Positions 39,010 through 49,400 of a DNA stretch of 64,000 bases are shown here, piece after piece. Source of the DNA: Sphingobium sp. CAP-1 (lineage in GTDB: Bacteria > Pseudomonadota > Alphaproteobacteria > Sphingomonadales > Sphingomonadaceae). Numbering within the stretch: the first letter of the stretch is position 1; every line of letters begins with the position of its first letter. The notes below the pieces were generated by a model, which saw only the letters and a list, made by a program, of their open reading frames with translations, was not told the DNA's origin and did no database searches. The stretch lies in NCBI RefSeq assembly GCF_009720145.1, contig NZ_CP046252.1, positions 992,001 to 1,056,000 of the forward strand, in the 5' to 3' direction. The translations under genes and the position numbers were made by a program.

Positions 39010-41358
39010 ATGACGACCCTGTCCCCCTATGCCGCGATCATTTTCGGCGTGGTGCTGGCCGTCTGGCTGGGCGCGGCCTTGTGGGCGCTGATGAGCGGGC
39101 AGCGGATGCGCCGCGAAGGCACCCAGGCGCAGGGCAAGCTCGATCGGCTGGCGGTGCTGCTGGCATCCGCCCCGGCGGCGCCGATCATCATCCATCCCGA
39201 CGGCCGGCTGGAAGCGGCCGATCGCCTGGCCAAATGGCTGGGCAAGACGCGGGTGCCGATGTTCGTATCCGAACTGACCGACGCCGATGGCGGGCTGGAG
39301 CCGGACGATGCCGCCGCGCTCGACCGCGAGATCGCCTCGGCGCAACGCGCGGGCAAGAGCTTTGCCCTGCCGGTGCGCGGGGCGGGATCATCCCGCCTGC
39401 TGCTGGTGCGCGGTGCGCCTGCGGTTCCGGGTCTCGCCGAAAGTGGTGGCGTGGTGTTGTGGATTTTCGACGCGACCGACAGCCAGGCGGAAATTCAGGG
39501 GCTGAAAAGCCATGTCGAACAATTGCGTGAAGCGCTGGAGGCGCTGGCCGGGCTGGTCGAGGCCGCGCCCTTCCCGATGTGGCATCGCACGCCCGATCTG
39601 CGCCTCAGCCTCGTCAACAGCGCCTATGTGCGCGCGGTCGATGGCGGCACTGCGGGCGATGTGATTGCGGGCGGCATCGAACTGGTCGAGATGGCGGGCG
39701 GGGTCAGCCCGCAGGCCGCCGCCGCCGAAGCCGTGGCGCAGGACGCCCCGGTCGAGCGGATGGTGCCGGCGACGATCGACGGCGAACGGCGCACCATGCG
39801 CGTGGTCGACGTGCCGCTGGGGCCGGCGGGCGTGGCGGGCTATGCGGTCGACCAGCATGAACTGGAACAGGCGCGGGTCGAACATCGGCGACTGGAAGCG
39901 GCGCAGCGCGATCTGCTCGACCGGCTGTCGGCCGGCGTGGCGCGCTTTGGTCCCGACCGGACGCTGCGCTTCTGGAACCAGCCGTTCATCAGCCTGTTCG
40001 GACTGCGGCAGGATGCGCTGAACGACGCGCCGCTGTTCGAACGGGTGCTGGACCAGATGCGGGATGCGCGCCGCCTGCCCGAACATCGCGATTTCCCCGC
40101 CTGGCGCACCGAGCGGCGCAACTGGTTCCTCTCGCCCGCCGCGCAGGAAGAAAACTGGCTGTTGCAGGACGGCACGCATCTGCGCGTCTATGCCCAGCCT
40201 TTGCCGGACGGTGGCCTGCTGCTGATCTTCGAGGACCGGACCGAGCAGGTGCAGCTTTCCAGCGCGCGCGACACGCTGCTGCGGGTGCGGACGGCGACCT
40301 TCGACAATCTGTTCGAATCGATCGGCGTCTTTTCGGCCGATGGACGATTGCAGATGTGGAACAGCCGGTTCCGCGCGGTCTGGGGTGCGAATGAGGATCT
40401 GCTGGCGTCGCATCCGCGCATCGACGACCTGATGCGCGCGGTGCAGGGCCAGCTCGCCAAGCCGCAGCAGAGCAATCTGGTGCGCGAACTGGTGCGCGCC
40501 GCCACGGTCGAGCGCAAGCAGCGGGTGGGCCATGTCGGTTTCGCCGACGGGCGGATTTTCGAGTTCGCCGCCATCCCGCTGCCCGACGGCAATGCGCTGT
40601 TCACCATGCTGGACGTGACCGACAGCCGCCGGGTCGAACAGATGCTGCGCGACCGCAACGAGGCGCTGGAGCAGGCGGACAAGGTCAAGACCGCCTTCGT
40701 CACCAATATGAGCTATGAATTGCGCACCCCGCTGACCACCATATCCGGCTTCGCCGAGATGATGAGCGCCGGCTATGCCGGGGAACTGAGCGAATCGGCG
40801 CAAGGCTATGTCGACGGCATTCTGCAAAGCACGGCCCGGCTGTCGATGCTGATCGACAATGTGCTGGACCTGACGCAGGGCGAGGTCGGCACGCTGCCGA
40901 TCGAGCGCGCGCCGGTCGATCTGGCGGCGGTGGCGCGGGCGAGCGCGGAGCGGCTGAAGCCGGAGGCAAGCGCCAAGGGCATCGATCTGGCGACATCCTT
41001 GCAGGGCAGTCTGGGCAGCGTGCAGGGCGACGCCCGGCGGATCGGGCAAGCGGTCGACCATCTGCTGGAAAATGCGATCCGCTATTGCGGCAAGGGCACG
41101 CGCATCCTGCTGCATGGCGATGGCACGGCGGACAAGGCGCGGATCGTGGTGTCCGATAACGGCCCCGGCATCGCTTCGGGGCAGCAGAAAGCGATCTTCG
41201 ATCCCGCCGCCCGCGCCGATCAGGCGCGCAGCGGCGGGCGGGCAGGCATCGGCCTGCCGCTGGCCCGGCAACTGGCCGAAGCGCATGGCGGCAGCCTGAA
41301 CCTGGTGTCGCGGCCGGGACAGGGGACGATGGCGACGATCGAATTGCCGCGTGGCTGA
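39010..41358 (+). CDS. divL: DivL-type tyrosine-bearing sensor kinase
   Basis: This is a 782-residue protein with one N-terminal membrane helix, several PAS-like regions (about residues 170-550), a dimerisation domain and a HATPase domain. The phosphoacceptor box reads N-M-S-Y569-E-L-R-T-P-L: Tyr replaces the usual His. This is the hallmark of Caulobacter DivL (769 residues, Tyr550), an essential cell-cycle protein that controls CckA and reads DivK. The ATP domain keeps LLENAIRYC, SDNGPGIA and GRAGIGLPLARQLAEAHGG. Position between ahcY and tsaE agrees with the alphaproteobacterial order. The DivL identity is inferred from the Tyr, the length and the synteny. Confidence 0.88.
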   Translation: MTTLSPYAAIIFGVVLAVWLGAALWALMSGQRMRREGTQAQGKLDRLAVLLASAPAAPIIIHPDGRLEAADRLAKWLGKTRVPMFVSELTDADGGLEPDDAAALDREIASAQRAGKSFALPVRGAGSSRLLLVRGAPAVPGLAESGGVVLWIFDATDSQAEIQGLKSHVEQLREALEALAGLVEAAPFPMWHRTPDLRLSLVNSAYVRAVDGGTAGDVIAGGIELVEMAGGVSPQAAAAEAVAQDAPVERMVPATIDGERRTMRVVDVPLGPAGVAGYAVDQHELEQARVEHRRLEAAQRDLLDRLSAGVARFGPDRTLRFWNQPFISLFGLRQDALNDAPLFERVLDQMRDARRLPEHRDFPAWRTERRNWFLSPAAQEENWLLQDGTHLRVYAQPLPDGGLLLIFEDRTEQVQLSSARDTLLRVRTATFDNLFESIGVFSADGRLQMWNSRFRAVWGANEDLLASHPRIDDLMRAVQGQLAKPQQSNLVRELVRAATVERKQRVGHVGFADGRIFEFAAIPLPDGNALFTMLDVTDSRRVEQMLRDRNEALEQADKVKTAFVTNMSYELRTPLTTISGFAEMMSAGYAGELSESAQGYVDGILQSTARLSMLIDNVLDLTQGEVGTLPIERAPVDLAAVARASAERLKPEASAKGIDLATSLQGSLGSVQGDARRIGQAVDHLLENAIRYCGKGTRILLHGDGTADKARIVVSDNGPGIASGQQKAIFDPAARADQARSGGRAGIGLPLARQLAEAHGGSLNLVSRPGQGTMATIELPRG

Positions 41359-41809
41359 GGCGGTGCTGGACCTGAGCGGCGAGGCAGCGATGCTGGAACT
41401 GGGCCACCGGATCGCGCGCGACGTGCGGATCGGCGATGTGATCGCGCTGGAAGGCGGGCTTGGCGCGGGCAAGACGACGCTGGCGCGCGGGATATTGGAA
41501 GCGCTGGGGCTGGAGGGCGAGGCGCCCAGCCCCAGTTTCGCGATCGTCCAGCCCTATGACGTGCCGGAGGTGCGGCTGCCGGTCGCCCATGTCGACCTCT
41601 ATCGGCTGGACGGGCCGGACGAGGTGGAGGAACTGGCGCTGGGCGACTATTTGATGGACAGTATGCTGATTATCGAATGGCCCGACCGGCTGGGCGACGC
41701 GCTGTGGCCCCATGCGCTGCGGCTGACCATCGAGATTGCCGAAGAGGGCGCGCGACGCTTGACAGCGACCGTGCCGGACGCTTGGACGGAGCGATGGTCC
41801 CAGATATGA
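41351..41809 (+). CDS. tsaE: tRNA threonylcarbamoyladenosine biosynthesis ATPase TsaE
   Basis: This is a 152-residue P-loop protein that works with TsaB and TsaD to make t6A37 in tRNAs. Walker A is GGLGAGKTT (residues 35-43), followed by LGLEGEAPSPSFAIVQPY and VAHVDLYRL and IIEWPDRL, all family motifs. The GTG start at 41351 overlaps the end of divL by eight bases, so translation is coupled. The next gene overlaps its stop. Confidence 0.95.
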   Translation: MAEAVLDLSGEAAMLELGHRIARDVRIGDVIALEGGLGAGKTTLARGILEALGLEGEAPSPSFAIVQPYDVPEVRLPVAHVDLYRLDGPDEVEELALGDYLMDSMLIIEWPDRLGDALWPHALRLTIEIAEEGARRLTATVPDAWTERWSQI

Positions 41810-42792
41810 TCCCCCCCGCCGCCGCGCCCGCCTTCCTCGCCGACGCGGGATGGGATGGGGCCACCATCGTCCCGCTGGCCGGCGACGCCTCGTTCCGCCG
41901 CTATTTCCGCGTGCTGGACGGCGGCCGCCGCGCCGTGCTGATGGACGCGCCGCCGCCGCATGAGGATCCGCGTCCTTTCATCGCCATCGCCGAACATCTG
42001 CTGGCCGACGGTTTCGCCGCGCCGCGCATATTGGCGCGCGATCTGGATCTGGGGCTGGTGCTGATCGAGGATTTCGGCGACCTGCGGGTGAAGGAGCATC
42101 TGGACGCCGATCCGGCGGCGGAACTGGCGGTCTATGCCCGCGCGATCGACCTGCTGGCCGATCTGCACCGCCTGCCGGCCGCCCATGTGCCACCCTATGA
42201 CCGGGCCGTCTATCAGCGCGAAGTCGGGTTGCTGACGGAGTGGTATTGCCCGGCGATCGGGTTGGATGTCGATGCCGACGCCTATGTCCGCGCCTGGGAC
42301 GCGGTGCTGCCGGTCGTGGAGCGATCGCTCAGCCCCACCGTGACGGTTCTGCGCGATTATCATGCCGAAAATATCATGCTGATCGATCGGGCGGCCTCGC
42401 ACGGGCTGGGGCTGCTCGATTTCCAGGACGCGCTGGCGGGCCATCCGGCCTATGATCTGGTGTCGCTGTTGCAGGATGCGCGGCGCGACGTGCCGGTCGC
42501 GGTGGAGGCGGCGATGCTGGCCCGTTATAAGACGGTCGCCAACCCGCCCGCCGATTTCGACGCCGCCTATGCGGTGCTGGGCGCGCAGCGCAATGCCAAG
42601 ATCATCGGCATCTTCACCCGCCTCTGGAAGCGCGATGGCAAGCCGCGTTACCTGTCCTTCCTGCCGCGTATGTGGGGATTGCTGGAGCGCGATCTGGCGC
42701 ATCCGGCGCTGGCCCCGGTCGCGACGTGGTTCGCCGCCAATATCCCTGCCCATCAGCGCCACCATGCCCTTGAGGAGTATGCCCCAGCATGA
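41806..42792 (+). CDS. amgK: AmgK-type sugar kinase (aminoglycoside phosphotransferase family)
   Basis: This is a 328-residue APH-fold kinase. AGDASFRRYFRV is the nucleotide-binding start, the catalytic loop is VLRDYHAENIML and the metal motif is LLDFQDALAGHPAYDLVSLLQDARR. Directly followed by a MurU-like nucleotidyltransferase, it fits AmgK, which phosphorylates MurNAc/GlcNAc at C1 in the peptidoglycan recycling route that bypasses MurA (known in Pseudomonas putida and Caulobacter). The start is ATG at 41806, overlapping the tsaE stop (ATGA); ATG at 41794 is an alternative. Confidence 0.85.
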   Translation: MIPPAAAPAFLADAGWDGATIVPLAGDASFRRYFRVLDGGRRAVLMDAPPPHEDPRPFIAIAEHLLADGFAAPRILARDLDLGLVLIEDFGDLRVKEHLDADPAAELAVYARAIDLLADLHRLPAAHVPPYDRAVYQREVGLLTEWYCPAIGLDVDADAYVRAWDAVLPVVERSLSPTVTVLRDYHAENIMLIDRAASHGLGLLDFQDALAGHPAYDLVSLLQDARRDVPVAVEAAMLARYKTVANPPADFDAAYAVLGAQRNAKIIGIFTRLWKRDGKPRYLSFLPRMWGLLERDLAHPALAPVATWFAANIPAHQRHHALEEYAPA

Positions 42793-43499
42793 TCGACACC
42801 GCCATGCTGATGGCCGCCGGGTTGGGCAAGCGGATGCGGCCGCTCACCGCGACCCGGCCCAAACCGCTGGTCAAGGTGGCGGGCAAGCCGCTGATGGACC
42901 ATGCGCTCGACCGTCTGGAGGCGGGCGGGATCAAGAAGGTGGTGGTCAACGTCCATTATCTGGCCGACACGGTGGAAGCCCATCTGAAAGCGCGCAAAGG
43001 CGGGCTGGACTTCGCCATTTCGGATGAGCGGGCGAAGCTGCTGGAGACGGGCGGCGGGCTGATCCACGCGAAGCCGCTGCTGGGCGACCAGCCCTTTTTC
43101 TGCGCCAATAGCGACAATCTGTGGATTGACGGGCCGCAGGAGACGCTGGCCATGATGCGGCGGCTGTGGAACCCGGAGAAGATGGACGCGCTGCTGTTGC
43201 TGGTGCCGCTGGCGCGCGCCACCTGCCATACTGGCCCCGGCGATTTCCATATGGCCGCCGATGGCCGGCTGACCCGGCGCAAGACCGCCCATGTCGCGCC
43301 CTTCGTCTTTACCGGGGTGCAGATCATGTCGCCCGCGCTGCTGGTCGACCCGCCGGCGGAGGTGTTTTCGACCAACATCTTCTGGAACCGCGCGATCGCG
43401 CAGGACCGTCTCTACGGCGTGTCGCATCAGGGGCTGTGGTTCGACGTTGGCACGCCCAAGGCCATTCCGGTGGTGGAGTCGATGCTCGCCCATGGCTAA
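42789..43499 (+). CDS. murU: MurU-type nucleotidyltransferase
   Basis: This is a 236-residue sugar-1-phosphate nucleotidyltransferase. The pyrophosphorylase signature is MAAGLGKRMRPLTATRPKPLVKVAGKPL, and the metal Asp lies in FCANSDNLWID. It ends with LWFDVGTPKAIPVV. With AmgK it would make UDP-MurNAc from recycled MurNAc. The ATG at 42789 overlaps the amgK stop. MurU rather than a mannose or glucose enzyme is inferred from the size and from the amgK neighbour. Confidence 0.87.
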   Translation: MIDTAMLMAAGLGKRMRPLTATRPKPLVKVAGKPLMDHALDRLEAGGIKKVVVNVHYLADTVEAHLKARKGGLDFAISDERAKLLETGGGLIHAKPLLGDQPFFCANSDNLWIDGPQETLAMMRRLWNPEKMDALLLLVPLARATCHTGPGDFHMAADGRLTRRKTAHVAPFVFTGVQIMSPALLVDPPAEVFSTNIFWNRAIAQDRLYGVSHQGLWFDVGTPKAIPVVESMLAHG

Positions 43500-46461
43500 T
43501 GGCGCGCGTCCGGCGCTGTTCACCATTCCGGCGCATCGCGCCTTTGCCGATGCACTGGTGACAGGATTGCTGGCGCAGCATCGCGGCGATCCGATGGCGC
43601 TGGCGCAGGGGATGATCCTGTTGCCCAATAATCGCGCGATCCGGGCGGTGAGCGACGCCTTCGTCCGGCAATCGGGCGGCGGGCTGCTGCTGCCCCGGCT
43701 GGTGGCGATCGGCGACCCGGATATGGGCGAGCAGGTCGGCGGCGCGCTCGATCCGCTGGGCGAGGAAGAGACGATCCCGCCGGCGATCGCGCCCATGCGG
43801 CGGCAGATGATGCTGGCGCGCATGGTGCAGCAGGCCAAGCCCGAAGTGGATGCGGGGCAGGCGCTGTTGCTGGGACAGGCGCTGGGTGCGGTGCTGGACC
43901 AGATGCAGGTGGAGCGCGTGCCGCTGGAGGCGCTGCGCAAGCTGGAGCTTTCCGAGGAACTGTCAAAACACTGGCAGACTTCGCTGACAATATTCGAGAT
44001 ATTGATTGCCCGCTGGCCCGATGAGCTGGCCCGGACGGGCTGCATCGATCTGGCCGATCGCCGCAACCGGCTGTTCGATCGGCTGGCCGCGCGGTGGGCG
44101 GCGCATCCGCCGGCGGGCTTCGTCGTGGCGGCGGGCGTTTCGACCACCGCGCCCGCCGTCGCCCGGCTGTTGCGGCGGATCGGCACGATGGCGCAGGGCA
44201 TGGTGGTGTTCGCCGGCCTCGACCAGCATATGGACGAGGAAGCGTGGGACGCGATCGGGCCGTTCGATCCCGATCCGCTGACCGGCCAGCGCAAGCCCGG
44301 CCATGAAAGCCATCCCCAATATGCGCTCAAGCGCCTGCTCGACGGTATGAGCGCCACGCGCGAGGATGTCGCCAACTGGCGCTGGGGCAGCGAGCATGAT
44401 GCGCGGGCGGTGCGCGGGCGCAATATCTCCAACGCGATGCTGCCGCCCCGGCTGACGAGCCGCTGGCGTGACCTCAAGACGGCGGATCGTTCGCTCGCCG
44501 GGGTCGAGGCGCTGGAGGTGGCGACGCCGGGCGAAGAGGCGCAGGCGATCGCTATCGCGCTGCGCGAGGCGCTGGAGACGCCTGAACGCACCGCCGCGCT
44601 GGTGACGCCCGACCGGCAACTGGCGACGCGGGTGTCGGCGCATCTGCGGCGCTGGGGGATAGAGGCGGACGACAGCGCCGGGTCGCCGCTGTCGCGCCTG
44701 CTGCCCGGCACGCTGCTGATCGCCATGGCGGAAGTGGTGGCGGAGCGGTTCGCGCCGGTGCCGCTGCTGACTCTGCTCAAACATCCGCTGGTGATCAAGG
44801 GCGAGGAGCGGCTGAACTGGCTGGAGGGGGTGCGCGCGCTTGACCTGTTGCTGCGCGGACCGCGGTCGCAGGCGGGGCTGATCGGCATCGACCTGCTGAT
44901 GCATCCGCGCGACGATGACCGGCAGCGCGTGCTGCGCGCGCAGGTGCGCGACTGGTGGCCGACCGCGCGGGCATTGCTGGAGCCGCTGGAGACGGACTTC
45001 GCCAGCGCCGCCGATCTGGGCGCGCAACTGGCGGTCTTGCGGGAGCGGGCCGGGGCGCTGACCGGCGATGCGGTCTGGGCTGGGCATCAGGGTCATGCCG
45101 CCGCCGACCTGTTCGCCGAAATGGAGGCCGCCGCGCCCGAAGGCCCGCGTCAGGCCGATCCGCGCGCGCTGCCGGCTTTGCTCGACCATATGCTGGGCGG
45201 CGTGTCGGTGCGGCCGCCGCAGGGCGGGCATCCGCGCATCTCTATTTTGGGCCTGATCGAGGCGCGGCTGATGCAGGCCGACCTGATGATATTGGGCGGC
45301 CTCAACGAAGGCACATGGCCAGGTCTGCCGTCGCCCGATCCCTGGCTGGCGCCGCGCATCAGGCGCGAACTAGGCCTGCCGGGGCTGGAGACGCGCATCG
45401 GCCTGGCCGCGCATGATTTCGCGGGTGCGCTGGGCGCGCCGCACGTCCTCATCACCCGCGCGCGGCGGGGGAGCGGCGGACCGGCAGTGGCGTCGCGCTT
45501 CTGGCTGCGACTGAAGGCGATGGCCGGGCCGCAATGGAAATCGGCGGAACGCTATGCCGATCTGGCACGCGCGATCGACGCGCCGGCGGCCTATCATCCC
45601 GCCAAACGTCCCGCGCCCGCCCCCCCCATATCGGTGCGGCCAAAGGTCATTCCCGTCACCGATGTCGACCGGCTGAAGGCCGATCCCTTCGCTTTCTACG
45701 CCAAGCGGGTGCTGCGCCTTGGCCGGCTCGATCCGGTCGACGCCGATGCCGGGCCGGCCTGGCGCGGGACGGCGGTGCATGAAATTTTGCAGCATTGGGC
45801 GGAAGCCGGAACGCTGGACCCCGCCGATCTGGAAGCGCGCGCCCGCGCCATGTTCGACCAGCCCGAAGTTCACCCCTTGCTCAAGGCGCTGTGGCAGCCC
45901 CGCCTGATCGAGGCGATCCGATGGATCGCGGCCGAAGTGGCGAAGGACAAGGCGGAAGGGCGGAGCATATTGGCGGTCGAGCGGGAGGGCCGGGCGGAGA
46001 TTGCCGGTGTCACGCTGATGGGCAAGGCCGACCGGATCGACCGGCTGGCCGACGGGCGGATCGGCATCATCGATTACAAGACCGGCAAGCCGCCCAGCGC
46101 GCGGCAGGTGAAGGCGGGCTATACGCTCCAGCTTGGCCTGCTGGGGGTCATCGCCGAACTGGGCGGGTTCGACGGGCTTGGCCCCCGCGTGCAGGCGGGC
46201 GATTTCGAATATTGGTCACTCGCCAAGAAGGGCGACCAGTTCGGCTATCGCGAACGGCCGGTCGACCCGATGGGCAAGCGCGACAAGATCGTCACCGACA
46301 GTTTCACCGAACATGCGCATGAGCATTTCGAAGGGGTGGCGAACGACTATCTGCTGGGACCGGCGCCGTTCCGGGCGGAAATCAACCCCGAAGTGGCCAA
46401 TTATGGCGATTATGACCAGCTCATGCGGCTGGAGGAATGGTATGGCCGCGACGATGGCTAA
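43492..46461 (+). CDS. addB: AddB subunit of the AddAB helicase-nuclease
   Basis: This is a 989-residue protein of double-strand-break repair. The ATG at 43492 overlaps the murU stop. The N-terminal helicase-like half starts ALFTIPAHRAFADALVTGLL and has no visible Walker A motif. The C-terminal RecB-type nuclease shows WRGTAVHEILQHWAEAG and MGKADRIDRL and IIDYKTGKPPSARQ with the catalytic D-x-K. Only one Cys is present in the whole protein, so the iron-sulfur staple of Bacillus AddB is absent. This is the alphaproteobacterial form. It pairs with AddA encoded next. Confidence 0.95.
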   Translation: MANGARPALFTIPAHRAFADALVTGLLAQHRGDPMALAQGMILLPNNRAIRAVSDAFVRQSGGGLLLPRLVAIGDPDMGEQVGGALDPLGEEETIPPAIAPMRRQMMLARMVQQAKPEVDAGQALLLGQALGAVLDQMQVERVPLEALRKLELSEELSKHWQTSLTIFEILIARWPDELARTGCIDLADRRNRLFDRLAARWAAHPPAGFVVAAGVSTTAPAVARLLRRIGTMAQGMVVFAGLDQHMDEEAWDAIGPFDPDPLTGQRKPGHESHPQYALKRLLDGMSATREDVANWRWGSEHDARAVRGRNISNAMLPPRLTSRWRDLKTADRSLAGVEALEVATPGEEAQAIAIALREALETPERTAALVTPDRQLATRVSAHLRRWGIEADDSAGSPLSRLLPGTLLIAMAEVVAERFAPVPLLTLLKHPLVIKGEERLNWLEGVRALDLLLRGPRSQAGLIGIDLLMHPRDDDRQRVLRAQVRDWWPTARALLEPLETDFASAADLGAQLAVLRERAGALTGDAVWAGHQGHAAADLFAEMEAAAPEGPRQADPRALPALLDHMLGGVSVRPPQGGHPRISILGLIEARLMQADLMILGGLNEGTWPGLPSPDPWLAPRIRRELGLPGLETRIGLAAHDFAGALGAPHVLITRARRGSGGPAVASRFWLRLKAMAGPQWKSAERYADLARAIDAPAAYHPAKRPAPAPPISVRPKVIPVTDVDRLKADPFAFYAKRVLRLGRLDPVDADAGPAWRGTAVHEILQHWAEAGTLDPADLEARARAMFDQPEVHPLLKALWQPRLIEAIRWIAAEVAKDKAEGRSILAVEREGRAEIAGVTLMGKADRIDRLADGRIGIIDYKTGKPPSARQVKAGYTLQLGLLGVIAELGGFDGLGPRVQAGDFEYWSLAKKGDQFGYRERPVDPMGKRDKIVTDSFTEHAHEHFEGVANDYLLGPAPFRAEINPEVANYGDYDQLMRLEEWYGRDDG

Positions 46462-49400
46462 GGTCGCAGCGCCCTTGCAGCGCCTGCTGGGCGATCAGGC
46501 GCGCGCCGCCGCGCCCGACGCCCATGTCTGGCTGTCGGCGTCGGCCGGGACAGGCAAGACCCATGTGCTGACCGCGCGGGTGTTCCGTCTGTTGTTGCAG
46601 GGGGTGCGGCCCGAAAATATCCTGTGCCTGACCTTCACCAAGGCGGGCGCGGCGGAAATGGCCGACCGCATCCATGACCGGCTGGCCGCCTGGGTGCAGA
46701 TGGACGGGCCGGCGCTGGCGACGGACCTGATGGCGCTGGGCGAGGATCATGGCCCGGACATGCAGGATCATGCCCGTCGCCTGTTCGCCGAAGTGCTGGA
46801 ATCGACCGGCGGCGGGCTGCGCATCCAGACCATCCATGGCTTCTGCCAGCAATTGCTGACCGCCTTTCCGCTGGAGGCCGATCTTACGCCGGGCTTCAGC
46901 CCGCTCGACCAGCGCGAACAGTCCAGCCTGGCGCGGCAGGCGCTCGCCGATCTGGTGGTGACGGCGCAGGAACGGGGCGACGCGGCGCTGATGGAGGCGC
47001 TTCAGGCGTTGAGCCTGCGACTGGGCGAGGGCGGGGCGGAGAAATTCCTGCTGCGCTGCGCTGCGCGGGGCGAGGCGCTGGACGGGCTGCCGGAATGGAT
47101 CGCGCCATGGCTGGCCGCCGAAATGGGGCTGCCGGAAGGCGATATCGATCAATGGCTTGCCGAACAATGTTCGGATGAGATGTTCGACATGCGGGCGATC
47201 GACTGGATTGTGCGCGCCAATGTCGACTGGGGCAAGACCCGTGCGCTGGAACGGTGCGACCGGATCGCGGCCTGGCGCGCGCTCGATCCGGCGGGGCGGG
47301 CGGCGAGCCTGACCGACCTGCACCGCGCCTGGGCCAAGGCGGACGGCGATTTCCTCGACAGCAAGGGCTATGTGCCGCCGGTCGAGGGCTATGTCGACAT
47401 GGCGAAGCGGCTTTATGATCGATGCGGCGACCTGATCGCAATCAAGCTGCGCGCTGATTATGCCGCATTGCTGGCGCAGGCGCTCCATGCCGGGCGGGCT
47501 TATGCCCGCGATTATGCGCAGGCCAAGCGACTGGCCGGCGCGGTCGATTTCGACGATCTGATCGCGCGCGCCGCCAGCCTGCTGGAGCAGGACGGCATCG
47601 CCGAATGGATACGCTATAAGCTGGACCAGCGGATCGACCATATATTGGTCGATGAGGCGCAGGACACCAATGCCGCGCAATGGCGGATCGTCCGCAGGCT
47701 GGCGGAGGAATTTTTCGCGGTCGAATGGGAGCCGGGGCAGAAGGCCCGCACTATCTTCACCGTGGGCGATTTCAAGCAGGCGATCTTCGGTTTTCAGGGC
47801 ACCAGTCCCGCCAATTTCGAAGCGGCGCGGCTGTTGTTCAAGCGGGATGCCGATCGATCCGGCCATGACTTCTTCAACCTGTCGCTCGACCGCAGCTTCC
47901 GGTCGACCCCGGCGGTGCTGGACGTGGTGGACCGCACCATCGCCACGCTGAGCGCCGAACGGCTGGGGATGGAGCCAAGCGAGATCCACCATGACAGCGC
48001 CAATCGCCATCCCGGCGAAGTGCTGTTGTGGAAGCCGGTCGTCGCCAACCAGAGCGAGGAGGCCGAGGGCGAGGAGGATTGGGCCGAGGATCAGGAGCGC
48101 GTCCTGGCCCAGAAGATCGCGCGGCAAATCAGGCAGTGGATCGATGACGGGCTGATGCTGGAAAGCCGGGGTCGGCCCGTGCGCGCGGGCGACATCATGA
48201 TCCTGGTCCGCCGCCGCAGCGAACTCGCCCGGCTGATCGTCGCGCGCCTCTATGAAGAGCAGGTGGCGGTGGCGGGGATCGACCGGCTGCGGCTCAATGC
48301 GCCGCTGGCGGTGCGCGATCTGCTGGCGGCGCTGCGCTTTGCGGTGCAGCCGGAGGATGAACTGAACCTCGCGTCGTTGCTGGTATCGCCGCTGATCGGC
48401 TGGACCCAGGACGAACTGATGGTGCGGCTGATCGGGCGCAAGGCCGGGCTGTGGCTGCACCTGAACCAGACGCTGGACGCCGCGTTGCTTGCTCCGTTGC
48501 GCGATCTGCTGGGCGTGGCCGACTTCACCACCCCCTATCGCTATCTGGAGGCGATCCTGTCCGGGCCGATGGATGGGCGGCGGCGGCTGATCGCGCGGCT
48601 GGGAGCGGAGGCGGCCGACCCGATCGAGGAATTGCTGAACGCCGCGCTCGCCTTCGAAAGCGACGACCATCCTTCGCTCCAGCGCTTCATCGACTGGTTC
48701 GACCGGGGCGAGGTGGAGATTGTGCGTGACGCCGCGGCGGCGGGCGACATGCTGCGGCTGCTGACCGTGCATGGCGCGAAGGGATTGCAAGCGCCGATCG
48801 TGATCCTGGCCGACGCCTGCCTTGATCCCGATGCCGGCAACCGGGCGGATTCGCTGGAGTGGAATGGCTTGCCGATCCTCGCCCCGCGCAAGGCGGAGAA
48901 GCAGGGGCCGATCGGCGATGTCGCGGCGGCGGCGGCGCAGGTCGAGCGCGAGGAACATTGGCGGCTGCTCTATGTCGCGCTGACCCGCGCCGAGGAGCGG
49001 CTGATCGTCGCCGGATCGCTGGGACCGCGCGCCAAGGGGGAGGTGAAGCCGGAAAGCTGGTTCGCCGCCGTCGAGGGTGCGATGGTGTCGCTGGGCGCGG
49101 AATGGGACGCCGATCCGCTATGGGGCGCGACCCGGCGCTGGGCTGGCAGCGAGCAATTGCCGTCGAAAAAGGCGGAGGCCGAAGCGGCGGTCGAACGGGC
49201 GGCTTTGGTCGAACCGGACTGGCTGCGGCAGGCGGCTCCGGCTGAAGCGCGCCCGCCACGTCCGCTGGCACCCTCTGCGCAGGTCGAGGACGATGTGCCT
49301 TATCCGCCGCCGACCATGGCGATGCGCGCGGCGGCGGAGCGCGGGCGCTGGCTCCACGCCCTGTTCGAACGGCTGCCCGCCGTGCCGGTCGATCGCCGTC

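Noticed and set aside
41677..41805. Longer amgK start
   Set aside because: These codons lie within tsaE in another frame and do not resemble the kinase family. The kinase sequence begins around 41794-41806.
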